A stretch of DNA of 14,445 nt from positions 1 through 14,445 of the forward strand of contig JAJYPU010000037.1 of NCBI GenBank assembly GCA_021795095.1, in the 5' to 3' direction. Under the pieces are notes generated by a model. The model was not told the DNA's origin, made no database searches, and worked only from the letters and a program-made list of their open reading frames with translations. A program made the translations under genes and the position numbers. The first letter of the stretch is position 1. Each line of letters begins with the position of its first letter. Shown one piece after another: positions 1-7,565 of the stretch. The DNA is from Actinomycetes bacterium. Lineage in GTDB: Bacteria; Actinomycetota; Acidimicrobiia; Acidimicrobiales; RAAP-2.

Positions 1-765
1 GGCCAGACCGAGGCGCGCGCGCGAAAGGCCAAGGTCTTGGACCGTCGCGTGGGCAAGCTCGAGGTCGGTCGCGTCGAGGTCACCAAGAAGGAACGGACCG
101 TCAAGTTCCGACTGCCCGAGCCCCCGCGCAGCGGCGACGTGCCGATGACGGTCGAGCACGTCGCCGTTCGCTACGGCGACCTCGACGTGCTGCGCGACGC
201 CTCGTTCATCACGCGTCGCGGCGACCGCATCCTGATCGTTGGTCGAAACGGCGCCGGCAAGTCATCGCTCCTGCGCTGTCTGGCCGGCACGCAACAGCCC
301 CAGGGTGGTGAGGTGCGCTTCGGTGCGAACGTGGAGGTCGGCTACTTCGCCCAGGAGCACGAACAGTTGGACTTCACCAAAACCGTGCTCGCGCATCTGG
401 CCGACGCCACGGTCGAGACCGAGGTCCAGCGGCGCGCGCTCCTGGGCGCCTTCGGGCTGAAGGGCTCGGCCGCGCACCAGCTACCCGGGACGCTCTCGGG
501 TGGTGAACGGGCCAAGCTCGCCATCGCGATCCTGGCCGCGTCGCGGGCCAACCTGTTGCTGCTCGACGAGCCGACGAACAACCTTGACCCGGCGAGCGTC
601 GACGCGCTCGGCGACATGTTGCGCCAGTGGCGCGGCACGATCGTCGCGGTAAGTCACGAACGATCCTTCGTGGAGAAGCTCGAACCGACCCACGCGGTGC
701 TACTGCCCGAGGAGTACTTCGACCTCTGGCGGGACGAGTACTTCGACCTCATCGAACGCCGTTGA
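1..765 (+). CDS. ABC-F family ATPase, C-terminal part (5' end cut off)
   Basis: The frame is open from base 1, so the gene starts upstream of the window; 254 residues are visible. The first 30 or so residues are basic and charged, like the linker between the two ATPase domains of ABC-F proteins, and one complete nucleotide-binding domain follows. Counting from base 1 there is a Walker A GRNGAGKSS (81-89), a signature LSGGE (165-169), a Walker B ending LLLLDEP with D189 and E190, and an H-loop His at 219. No membrane segments are present. ABC-F proteins are soluble ATPases that act on ribosomes, in translation rescue or antibiotic resistance; which subgroup this is cannot be told without the first half. 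The C-terminus ends in a short duplicated EYFDL motif. The stop lies 1 nt from the stop of the convergent downstream gene. Confidence 0.93.
   Translation, partial: GQTEARARKAKVLDRRVGKLEVGRVEVTKKERTVKFRLPEPPRSGDVPMTVEHVAVRYGDLDVLRDASFITRRGDRILIVGRNGAGKSSLLRCLAGTQQPQGGEVRFGANVEVGYFAQEHEQLDFTKTVLAHLADATVETEVQRRALLGAFGLKGSAAHQLPGTLSGGERAKLAIAILAASRANLLLLDEPTNNLDPASVDALGDMLRQWRGTIVAVSHERSFVEKLEPTHAVLLPEEYFDLWRDEYFDLIERR
712..750 (+). repeat. 15-nt direct repeat inside the ABC-F gene
   Basis: The same 15 bases, gagtacttcgacctc, occur at 712-726 and 736-750, giving a period of 24 nt (8 codons). They encode EYFDL twice in the last 20 residues. The reading frame is kept. It may be a small tandem duplication or simply the family's usual acidic and aromatic tail. 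Confidence 0.8.
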
Positions 766-766
766 G

Positions 767-1723
767 TCAGCCGCCCGTTCCCTTGAGGGTGGCGGTCTGG
801 ATCGCGAGGGACTGACCGGTCCACGCACGACCACCGCTGTGGCCGCGGTAGACGAATGTCGGTAGGAGCCATTCCATGTGATCGGCGAGCGTGTAGGCGG
901 ACCACGAGAGCTGAACTGAGGTCGCGGTCGTCGGCTCGGTGGTCGACAGCGCTGCGAGCGCGTCGGTGGGCGAGCGGAGTCGATAGTCGGTCAGCGCCGT
1001 GACGACGAAGGCCGGTCCGGAGGCGGCGACCACGTGGCCGTCACGGACGATCACGCGAACGGACAGCGTCGTCGTCGAGCCGTCCACGACGACGGGGTTC
1101 GCCGCTGTTCTCGGTCCGATGGTGACGGTGTAGCCCCAACGCTGGCGGGCGATCGCCGCAGCGAGTTGCGCCGGGCTCGGCCCGCTCGCCGTCCCGGCCT
1201 GGAAACGCCACTGGGCGAGTCCGGCTGTCGTGTCGTAGACGACGCGAGCCCCCGTCGCGCCCGTCTCGGTGAAGACCGTGCCGTTGTACCCGCCGATCGT
1301 GCCGATGGCGCCGAGGGCGGCGCCGAGTCCCATCGTCGCGGTGAGCCCCGAGGCGGGAACCATGAGTTGGTAGGCGCTCGCGAGTGAATCGCCCGGGCCG
1401 AACTTCCCTGCGACGGGCCGCGCCGAGGGCGGGGCTGCGCTCACCCCCGCGCCCTGGGCCGTCTTGGCCGCGGCGAAGGTCGTCGGGTTCGGCGCGAAGG
1501 CGAGCTGCGGCAGTGCGGGGGTCGCATTGAGCGCGACGACGAGGGCGACGGTCACCAGACCTGACACGCTGGCCGCCGCGGCGACCGCGAGGCGGAAGGG
1601 CGTCGGCAATGCAGGCCGGCGGCCGACGGCGGCGATCCGAGCGACCAGCGACGCGGGGTCGGGGTGGTGGTAGGCCGCGATGGCCGGGTCCTGGTCCCCG
1701 AGCGCTTCGAACGCGTCACGCAT
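767..1723 (-). CDS. Single-pass membrane protein, probable regulator or sensor for the adjacent ECF sigma factor
   Basis: The protein has 318 residues when started at the ATG at 1723. A GTG five codons upstream is open, but a strong GGAGGAGG lies 5 nt before the ATG and decides the start. The layout is a cytoplasmic N-terminus of about 42 residues rich in Asp, Glu and Ala, one membrane helix at about 43-65, then a long Ala/Thr/Gly-rich exported region with no recognised domain. The gene starts 45 nt after the sigma-factor stop, on the same strand, so the two are almost certainly co-transcribed. Membrane proteins in this position are often anti-sigma factors, and that role is inferred from context only. 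I see no Cys at all, so it is not a zinc-binding (ZAS) anti-sigma factor. The stop is 1 nt from the convergent ABC-F stop. Confidence 0.8.
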   Translation of the reverse strand: MRDAFEALGDQDPAIAAYHHPDPASLVARIAAVGRRPALPTPFRLAVAAAASVSGLVTVALVVALNATPALPQLAFAPNPTTFAAAKTAQGAGVSAAPPSARPVAGKFGPGDSLASAYQLMVPASGLTATMGLGAALGAIGTIGGYNGTVFTETGATGARVVYDTTAGLAQWRFQAGTASGPSPAQLAAAIARQRWGYTVTIGPRTAANPVVVDGSTTTLSVRVIVRDGHVVAASGPAFVVTALTDYRLRSPTDALAALSTTEPTTATSVQLSWSAYTLADHMEWLLPTFVYRGHSGGRAWTGQSLAIQTATLKGTGG

Positions 1724-1728
1724 GGCGA

Positions 1729-1736
1729 CCTCCTCC
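1729..1736 (-). promoter_or_regulatory. Strong ribosome binding site that fixes the start at 1723
   Basis: On the minus strand the bases read GGAGGAGG, 5 nt before ATG. They lie inside the longer open frame that begins at GTG 1738, which argues for the downstream ATG as the true start. Confidence 0.8.
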
Positions 1737-1768
1737 ACGTGCTCCCTGTCCGGTAGAGGCCCGAAGTT

Positions 1769-2239
1769 TCACGACTCGTCCCATTGGTCAAAGAGGGCTC
1801 GGAACCGGTGTCGCGCACGCGACAGTCGGACGGCGGCCGCGTCGGCGCTCACGCCGAGGACCCGTGCGACGTCGGCGACGCTGAGGCCGTCCCAGGCGTG
1901 CAGGAGCAGCGCCTCGCGCTCGTCGGCCCGCAGCGCCTCGAGCGCGTGACGCACGCGCTCGTCGGCGACGACGATGTCCTCGGTGGACGACGCGTCACCG
2001 CGCACCCGTAGCGCCCCCTCGTGGACGATGCGGCGATGTCGGGAGCGTTGGGCGTTATGGAGCACGTTGCGCGCGACACCGATGATCCAGGGGAGTTCGG
2101 CGTCCCTCGGCATCGCGTCGAACCGGCGCCACACGATGGTGAAGGTCTCCGCCACCAGGTCGTCGAGGTCAGCGTCGCTCAAGGGGTAGAGGCGTCGACG
2201 AAGGTAGTTGCCGACCGCGGACTCGTAGTCGCGCACCAC
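1769..2239 (-). CDS. ECF-type RNA polymerase sigma factor (sigma-70 family)
   Basis: The protein has 156 residues, short but within the range of ECF sigma factors. Region 2 spans about 6-70 and includes DLDDLVAETFTIVWRRF and the PWIIGVARN stretch that normally contacts the -10 element. Region 4 spans about 95-150, with the helix-turn-helix GLSVADVARVLGVSADAAAV followed by basic RLSRARHRF. There is no region 1 or 3, as expected. The start is a GTG-GTG pair at 2239 and 2236. The frame stays open upstream to a stop at 2267, adding plausible region-2 residues but no ATG, GTG or TTG. It presumably directs RNA polymerase to a small regulon under control of the membrane protein encoded next. I saw no clear autoregulatory ECF promoter upstream on this strand. 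Confidence 0.92.
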   Translation of the reverse strand: MVRDYESAVGNYLRRRLYPLSDADLDDLVAETFTIVWRRFDAMPRDAELPWIIGVARNVLHNAQRSRHRRIVHEGALRVRGDASSTEDIVVADERVRHALEALRADEREALLLHAWDGLSVADVARVLGVSADAAAVRLSRARHRFRALFDQWDES

Positions 2240-2302
2240 TCGTTCCAGCTCGGTGGTACGCGTGTCTCACCTCGGTCTCGTCCTCGCCCGACGTTACCGC
2301 CG

Positions 2303-2506
2303 TGGAACCGGCGCGAGTGGGACGTCGGGCTCGAAACGCTCTTCGACGACGTTGTCATCACACGATGGCCCCGGCCCGGCGGGTTCGACGTCGAGGTGCA
2401 GGACCGGGTTCTGGTCGACGGAATCGCGGGCGCCGGCGCCCGTATCGCCGACGCCATGCGGTGGTGCTATCGTCCCTGGTCACCGCAGCGAATCGCGCTA
2501 TCGTGA
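2303..2506 (+). pseudogene. Coding-like stretch without a start codon: probable gene remnant
   Basis: In this frame about 56 of 68 codons end in G or C and the second positions are mixed, the pattern of real genes in this window. The translation is ordinary-looking, for example FDDVVITRWPRPGGFDVEV and ARIADAMRWCYRPW, ending in TGA at 2504-2506. The other frames here give Arg- or Ser-rich shadows. No ATG, GTG or TTG precedes it in frame between the sigma-gene start and 2303; the first internal GTG is at 2396 and would leave only 36 residues. I do not recognise the family. It may be the 3' end of a decayed gene, a gene with a frameshift near 2300, or a chance open frame. Bases 2240-2302 and 2507-2549 around it hold nothing else I can name. 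Confidence 0.4.
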
Positions 2507-2549
2507 AGCGTGCCGCCGGATCATCGGGCTAGGGAATCACGAAGCGCGA

Positions 2550-3239
2550 TCAGCTTGGCTTGCTCGCGCAACTGCTCGTGCCGGTGCCGCAGAGACCAGT
2601 GACGCGGAACGACTCCGGTTTGAAAGCGACGGCTGGTGAGCCGACGTCGATTTGGATCACGCCGCCGGCGAGCAACGGCACCGCGCGAGGTGTGCTCGCG
2701 TAGCGCGTGCCGTTCTCGAAGACGACCACGTGTCCGACGGCGGGACCGACCCGGTTGCTCGAGAGCGGCTGGCCCCAGACGTCGAAGAACTGCCCAAGGG
2801 TGAAGTGGCCCTTGGAGGGTGCCTCGACGTGGATGATGCCGTCGTTGGCGTGCGTGTGGAGCCAGTAGAGGCAGTCGTGCAGTCCGACGTCTACGAAGGT
2901 CGTCGGACCCGACCCGGTGGTGACCGCCGGCGCGGTCACGCCGATGCCGGCGGGGAGGCGTTCGCGTTGACCGTCGACGTACATGGAGACGAGCACGTGA
3001 ACGTGGTAGTGGACGGTCTCTTGACCGATGGTCTGACAGGTGATGCCGTCGATGGTCGATCCGCTGGCCGCGCCGGCGGGTGCCAGGACCGGCACGTTCA
3101 AGACTGGGACGCCCTCGGGTCCCGGCGAGCTCGTGCCCGACGATTGGTTCGAAAGCCACGCCGTCACTGCACTGGCGATGACGAGTACCGTGAGCAGCGC
3201 GACCGGGATCATGTTACGACGACGACTGAGCGTGGCCAT
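2550..3239 (-). CDS. Exported His-rich protein of unknown function
   Basis: The protein has 229 residues. The N-terminus is basic (RRR) followed by a hydrophobic segment at about 10-28, which is a signal anchor or signal peptide; the rest would be outside the membrane. Two conserved-looking His motifs stand out: HYHVHV at 77-82 and HTHANDGIIHVE at 128-139, followed by FTLGQFFDVWGQPLS (146-160). I recall the HTH...GIIHxE plus FTLGxFFxxWGQPLS pattern from uncharacterised bacterial exported proteins; no function is known to me. The clustered His residues and a Glu suggest metal binding, as an inference. Cys occurs at 68, 123, 217 and 224 and could form disulfides. The start is clear: AAAGGAG lies 4-5 nt before the ATG. 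It is divergent from the MazG-like gene. Confidence 0.85.
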   Translation of the reverse strand: MATLSRRRNMIPVALLTVLVIASAVTAWLSNQSSGTSSPGPEGVPVLNVPVLAPAGAASGSTIDGITCQTIGQETVHYHVHVLVSMYVDGQRERLPAGIGVTAPAVTTGSGPTTFVDVGLHDCLYWLHTHANDGIIHVEAPSKGHFTLGQFFDVWGQPLSSNRVGPAVGHVVVFENGTRYASTPRAVPLLAGGVIQIDVGSPAVAFKPESFRVTGLCGTGTSSCASKPS

Positions 3240-3261
3240 CGGACTCCTTTCTCCTCGCGCT

Positions 3262-3267
3262 ACTCTA
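3262..3267 (-). promoter_or_regulatory. Candidate -10 element for the His-rich exported protein
   Basis: On the minus strand the bases read TAGAGT, matching the actinobacterial TAnnnT pattern, 22 nt before the ATG at 3239, with the ribosome binding site in between. I found no convincing -35 at 16-18 nt spacing. Confidence 0.4.
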
Positions 3268-3276
3268 CGGGACCGC

Positions 3277-3289
3277 CACGGTCACCGTG
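3277..3289. promoter_or_regulatory. 13-nt inverted repeat between divergent genes
   Basis: The bases CACGGT-C-ACCGTG form a perfect inverted repeat with one central base. The site lies in the 117-nt gap between the His-rich gene (-) and the MazG-like gene (+), just upstream of the candidate minus-strand -10. Position and symmetry suit an operator, but GC-rich DNA produces such sites by chance. Confidence 0.3.
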
Positions 3290-3356
3290 TTCGACCGCGT
3301 GATCGCCAGAACAGCACCGTGCCGGTGGCGTCGGTGACGGTGGCGGAGGGAGAGTG

Positions 3357-3677
3357 ATGGGTGAGTTGGAGGACCTGCGCCTCGAGGCGCGCGCGTTTGC
3401 CGAGGCGCGTGACTGGAGCCCGTTCCACACGCCGAAGAACCTCGCGATGGCGGTCGCTGGCGAGGCCGGTGAACTCGTCGCCGAGTTCCGGTGGTTGACG
3501 CCCGAGGAGTCGGCGCCGGACCGTCTGGCGCCAGAGCACCGTCGAGCCATCGAGTTCGAGATGGCCGACGTGCTCATCTTCCTGCTCCGGCTGGCCGACG
3601 TCCTTGACGTCGACCTCGCCGACGTAGTGCGCGCCAAACTTGCTGCGAACGAGAGCCGTTTCCCACGCGTCCGTTAG
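3357..3677 (+). CDS. MazG-like nucleotide pyrophosphohydrolase
   Basis: The protein has 106 residues, the size of the small all-alpha NTP pyrophosphatases (MazG-like, RS21-C6/dCTPase type). The metal-binding pattern ExxE...ExxD is present as E36, E39, E68 and D71, and the RDWSPFHTPKNLAMAVAGEAGEL stretch shows the family's W-x-x-x-H-x-P-K-x-L-A order. Such enzymes hydrolyse noncanonical or excess NTPs to NMP and pyrophosphate in the cytoplasm; the exact substrate cannot be read from sequence. GTG at 3354 is directly before ATG at 3357; GGAGGG at 3345-3350 has better spacing to the ATG. The gene is divergent from the His-rich gene, and 99 nt separate it from the flavoenzyme downstream. Confidence 0.9.
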   Translation: MGELEDLRLEARAFAEARDWSPFHTPKNLAMAVAGEAGELVAEFRWLTPEESAPDRLAPEHRRAIEFEMADVLIFLLRLADVLDVDLADVVRAKLAANESRFPRVR

Positions 3678-3776
3678 TGGCCCGTACGTCACCGATCGTC
3701 GCGGCGAGCGCGTAATCGGGTCTGAACGCAGTGAGTAGCCTCGGGGCGTGTCGCGCGGTGTCCCTCTAGGGTGAAG

Positions 3777-5732
3777 ATGAACTTCGATCGTCTCTTCGAA
3801 CCCCTCGTCGTCGGTCGCACCGTGGTGAAGAATCGCATCATCTCGTCGGGGCACGACACAGTGATGGTCCAAGACGGTCGGATCACCGATCAACTGATCG
3901 CCTACCACGAAGCACGCGCGGCCGGCGGCGTCGGACTGATCGTCGTCCAGGTCGCCGGCGTCCACGAGACGGCGCGCTACACCGCTCACGTCCTGATGGC
4001 GACCGACGACGGCTGTATCGACGGCTACCGACGACTGGCTGACGCCGTCCACGCCCACGGCACCACGATCGTCGGCCAGCTCTTCCACCCCGGCCGTGAG
4101 GTGATGGAGTCCCCAGACGGATCGCTGCCGGTCGCCGTCGCCCCCTCGGCTGTGGCCAACGAGCGATTTCGGGTGATGCCGCGCGCGTTGGGCCGCGACG
4201 AGATCGTCGAGATCGTCGACGGCTACGCCCAGGGCGCGGCGCGACTGGTCCGCGCGGGACTCGACGGTGTCGAGGTCGTCGCGAGTCACGGGTATCTGCC
4301 CGCGCAGTTCTTGAACCCCTTCGTGAACGAGCGTGACGACGAGTATGGCGGTGACGAGTCTCGACGACTGCGGTTCCTCACCGACGTGGTCCGCGCCATC
4401 CGTGACCGGGTCGGCCCCGGACCGATCGTCGGGCTGCGCGCCTCGATGGACGAGCGCGACCCCCGAGGCCTCGCCCCCGACATCGTCCTTCGTGCGGCGC
4501 AGTCACTGGACAACACGGGTCTCATCGACTACGTGAGCGTGACGACGGGCACCTCGGCGACCCTCGCGGGCTCCGACCACATCGCGCCACCGATGAACGT
4601 CGCGAACGGCTACGTCGTGCCCGCGGCGAATCGGGTGCGCGAGGCGGTCGGCGTCCCGGTCTTCGTGGCCGGTCGGATCAACCAGCCCCAGGAGGCCGAG
4701 CGGATCCTCGCCGACGGCCTGGCCGACGCCTGCGTGATGACCCGCGCGATGATCTGTGACCCGACGATGGCGAACCTGACCCGAGACGGCCGGGCCGAGG
4801 AGATCCGCGCCTGTGTCGCGTGCAACCAGGCGTGCATCGGCCACTTCCACGCCGGCTTTCCGATCTCGTGCATCCAACGCCCCGAGACGGGACGTGAACT
4901 GACCTTGGGCCGTCGGGTGCGTGTCACGACGCCCCAACGCGTGCTCGTCGTCGGCGGTGGTCCCGCGGGGCTCAAGGCGGCGGCGGTAGCCGCCGAGCGA
5001 GGACACCACGTGACCTTGCACGAGGCGTCGGCCCATCTGGGGGGCCAGGTCCTGCTCGCCCAGCGATTGCCGGGTCGCGACGAGTTCGGCGGTGTCGCGA
5101 CGAACCTCGAGCGCGAGGCGCGTCGCGCCGGCGTGGCGATCGTGCTCAACTCGCGCGTCGAACGCAATCTCGTCGATGCGTGGGCGGGCGACCGCGTGGT
5201 GATCGCGACGGGCTCTCGACCCCACCGGCCGCCGATGGAGGTCCTCGGGGCGCCCACGATCCTCGACGCCGATTCGGTACTGCTCGGCCATACGGTACCC
5301 CCGGGAAGGGTCGTGGTGGTCGACTGGCGCGACGACTGGGTGGGTATCGGCGTCGCGCGGCTCCTCGCCTCCGCTGGCCACGAGGTGACCCTCGCGACCC
5401 CGGGCTACTTCGCGGGCGCGTCACTCCAGCAGTACGTGCGCGACGAGCACCTCGCGGCGCTCTCGCGCGCCGGGGTGGCGGTCCTCACCCTCGTGCGCCT
5501 CTTCGGGGCCGATGACGACTCGGTCTATCTCCAGCACGTCTTGACTGACGAGCCGGTCATCGTCGACCGCGTGTCGGCCGTGGTCCTCGCGACGGGCCGC
5601 CGTCCGTCGCGTCGCTTGGCCGATGAACTCGTCGCGGCCGGCGTCCCCGTCGAGCTCATCGGCGACTGCCTCGCGCCGCGCACGGTCGAAGAGGCTGTGC
5701 TCGACGGACTGCGCGTCGCGTCCGTCATCTGA
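3777..5732 (+). CDS. Old-yellow-enzyme/FadH-type iron-sulfur flavoprotein oxidoreductase
   Basis: The protein has 651 residues and the architecture of 2,4-dienoyl-CoA reductase, trimethylamine dehydrogenase and related enzymes. The N-terminal TIM barrel (about 1-340) begins FDRLFEPLVVG and carries the HGYLPAQFLNPFVNER block with H171 and Y173, then DDEYGG. A C-x2-C-x3-C-x11-C set (C346, C349, C353, C365) matches the 4Fe-4S cluster motif. The second half holds an FAD/NAD(P)-binding fold with GGGPAG at 393-398 and a second dinucleotide-like region near 510-540 containing RVVVVDWRDDWVGIGVA. It should move electrons between NAD(P)H and an enoate or amine substrate through FMN, the cluster and FAD. 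Some relatives are linked to mycofactocin loci, but none is visible here, so the substrate is unknown. A GTG at 3771 is also in frame; ATG 3777 fits the family start and spacing from TAGG. Confidence 0.92.
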   Translation: MNFDRLFEPLVVGRTVVKNRIISSGHDTVMVQDGRITDQLIAYHEARAAGGVGLIVVQVAGVHETARYTAHVLMATDDGCIDGYRRLADAVHAHGTTIVGQLFHPGREVMESPDGSLPVAVAPSAVANERFRVMPRALGRDEIVEIVDGYAQGAARLVRAGLDGVEVVASHGYLPAQFLNPFVNERDDEYGGDESRRLRFLTDVVRAIRDRVGPGPIVGLRASMDERDPRGLAPDIVLRAAQSLDNTGLIDYVSVTTGTSATLAGSDHIAPPMNVANGYVVPAANRVREAVGVPVFVAGRINQPQEAERILADGLADACVMTRAMICDPTMANLTRDGRAEEIRACVACNQACIGHFHAGFPISCIQRPETGRELTLGRRVRVTTPQRVLVVGGGPAGLKAAAVAAERGHHVTLHEASAHLGGQVLLAQRLPGRDEFGGVATNLEREARRAGVAIVLNSRVERNLVDAWAGDRVVIATGSRPHRPPMEVLGAPTILDADSVLLGHTVPPGRVVVVDWRDDWVGIGVARLLASAGHEVTLATPGYFAGASLQQYVRDEHLAALSRAGVAVLTLVRLFGADDDSVYLQHVLTDEPVIVDRVSAVVLATGRRPSRRLADELVAAGVPVELIGDCLAPRTVEEAVLDGLRVASVI

Positions 5733-5766
5733 AGCGATTCGGTGCGGTCGTGGGAGACTGGAACTC

Positions 5767-7485
5767 GTGACCACGAACGACCAGACCACTGCACGCTCAC
5801 CCCTGTTCGCCTTCGCCGATCGGTTGGTCGACGAGCTCGCCGCGCGCGATCCACTCTTCGCGACGATGGCCGGCGTCGCCGGCTACGACGACCAACTCCC
5901 GGACTTCTCCATAGAGCACCAGCATGACGACGAGCGGATGCTGGGGGAGTCCCTGCGCGTCGTCGAGGCCATCGAGCCGACCGACGACGTCGACCGGATC
6001 GCCAAGGCGGTCATCGTCGAGCGGCTGTCGAGCGATCGCGCGTTGCTGCGCTCCGGTGAGGTGCGACGGACCTTCTCGGTCATCTCGTCGCCGTTGTCGG
6101 AGATTCGACAGGTCTTTGAACTCATGGACGCGCGATCAGCGACCGACGCCGCGGTCATCGCGACACGGCTGGGTGCGGTCGCGGGATCACTCGACAGTTG
6201 GCGTGGCGCGCTGGCGAACGCCACGAGCGACCAACTGCCGTCACGCCGTCACGTGCTCGGTGTCGCTGACCAGGCGCGAACGTACGCCGACGGTTCGTTC
6301 GCCGACGTAGCCCAGCGCGTCGCGATCGCCACCGGCGCGGACCTCGATGAGTCCGGGTTGGGAGAGGCGGCCGTGGCGGCCGACCGCGCGTGCGGCGAGC
6401 TCGCCAACTGGTTGGAATCGACGGTGGCGCCGCGAACGACCATGGATGACGGGTGCGGTCGCGAGCGCTACGTGCCGTGGGCGCGTTACTTCACCGGCGC
6501 GGAACTCGACCTCGAGGAGCTCTATGGATGGGGGTGGGAGGAGTCCCGTCGGATTCACGATCGGATGGTCGCACTGGCTGGCTCGATGTATCCCGGTGTC
6601 GTCGGCCTGCGCGAGGCCTCCGTCCTGCTCGACCACGACCCGGATCAGCTCGTGGACGGCACGCAGGCCCTGCTCGCTCGACTGCGCTCGTTCGTCGACG
6701 CCGCCGTCGAGCGGATCGACGGCGTGCACTTCGACATCGATCCTCGCGTCCGGTTCTGTGACGTGCGACTCGCACCCGAAGGTTCGGCGTCGGCCGCGTA
6801 CTACATCCCCGTGAGTGAGGACCTCTCACGTCCGGGCACCACGTGGTACCCCACGATGGGCGCCACCACGTTCGCATGGTGGCGCTTCCCTGCGACCTGG
6901 TATCACGAGGCTGTACCCGGTCACCACCTTCAGGCCGCGATCGCGATGTTGGCGGCCGACCGTCAGTCGCGGTTTCATCGTCTGCGCGGCTGGACGTCGG
7001 GGTACGGCGAGGGGTGGGCGCTCTACGCCGAGCGGCTGATGGAGGAGCTCGACGGGTACGCGAGCCCGGCCGAGGAGTTCGGGTACCTCGCCGGGCAGGC
7101 GTTGCGGGCGAACCGGATCGTCGTGGACGTCGGGCTGCACCTGGGGCTCGACGCGCCCGACGACCTCGGTGTGCTCGGGTCGCTCGGTGATTGCTCGGCG
7201 AGGCCGTGGACCGCCGAGATGGCGGTCGCGCTCCTCGAGGAGTGGGCGATCGAAGAGCACGCCAGCGCGGTGTCCGAGGTCGACCGGTACCTCGGCATGC
7301 CAGGCCAGGCGATTTCGTACAAGGTCGGCCAGCGACGCTGGCTCGAGGTGCGCGACGGGGCCCGTGAGCGACTCGGTGCACGTTTCGACCTCAAGGCGTT
7401 CCACCAGCAGGCGCTCGAACTCGGCCCCCTCGGATTGGACCTGTTCGCCGCGGAGATGGCGGCGTGGTCGGCCGACGCGACCTGA
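5767..7485 (+). CDS. DUF885 family protein, putative zinc metallopeptidase
   Basis: The protein has 572 residues from GTG 5767, near the usual DUF885 size. The open frame extends further upstream, but that part overlaps the end of the flavoenzyme and is Ser/Arg-rich, so it is not coding. The diagnostic motif YHEAVPGHHLQ places the HE pair at H380 and E381 and the GHH at 385-387. A second conserved block, GYGEGWALYAERL, has a Glu at 415 that is a reasonable third metal ligand. DUF885 proteins are thought to be metal-dependent peptidases; substrate and location are unknown, and I see no signal peptide. The gene begins 34 nt after the flavoenzyme stop on the same strand and is probably in the same transcript. 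No functional link between the two enzymes is known to me. Confidence 0.9.
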   Translation: MTTNDQTTARSPLFAFADRLVDELAARDPLFATMAGVAGYDDQLPDFSIEHQHDDERMLGESLRVVEAIEPTDDVDRIAKAVIVERLSSDRALLRSGEVRRTFSVISSPLSEIRQVFELMDARSATDAAVIATRLGAVAGSLDSWRGALANATSDQLPSRRHVLGVADQARTYADGSFADVAQRVAIATGADLDESGLGEAAVAADRACGELANWLESTVAPRTTMDDGCGRERYVPWARYFTGAELDLEELYGWGWEESRRIHDRMVALAGSMYPGVVGLREASVLLDHDPDQLVDGTQALLARLRSFVDAAVERIDGVHFDIDPRVRFCDVRLAPEGSASAAYYIPVSEDLSRPGTTWYPTMGATTFAWWRFPATWYHEAVPGHHLQAAIAMLAADRQSRFHRLRGWTSGYGEGWALYAERLMEELDGYASPAEEFGYLAGQALRANRIVVDVGLHLGLDAPDDLGVLGSLGDCSARPWTAEMAVALLEEWAIEEHASAVSEVDRYLGMPGQAISYKVGQRRWLEVRDGARERLGARFDLKAFHQQALELGPLGLDLFAAEMAAWSADAT

Positions 7486-7554
7486 AACCGTTGCATATCC
7501 GGCCGCGGGCGTCGTGACGGAGCCACCGTCGGCGTCGCCACGCACCCTGACCGG

Positions 7555-7560
7555 TAGAAT
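7555..7560 (+). promoter_or_regulatory. Candidate -10 element for the methyltransferase transcript
   Basis: TAGAAT matches the TAnnnT pattern and lies 112 nt before the methyltransferase ATG, just upstream of a series of inverted repeats. No good -35 is visible at 17 nt spacing. Confidence 0.4.
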
Positions 7561-7565
7561 CGGTT

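Noticed and set aside
2304..2326. GGAACC followed about 15 nt later by GTC on the plus strand, resembling an ECF promoter
   Set aside because: It points away from the sigma gene, the spacing is shorter than the usual 16-17 nt, and it lies inside the coding-like stretch.
3282..4289. A 335-codon open frame on the minus strand
   Set aside because: Antisense to the MazG-like gene and flavoenzyme, with Asp/Arg/His-rich composition and no motif.
4503..5381. A 292-codon open frame on the minus strand
   Set aside because: Antisense to the second half of the flavoenzyme; His/Arg/Asp-rich shadow translation.
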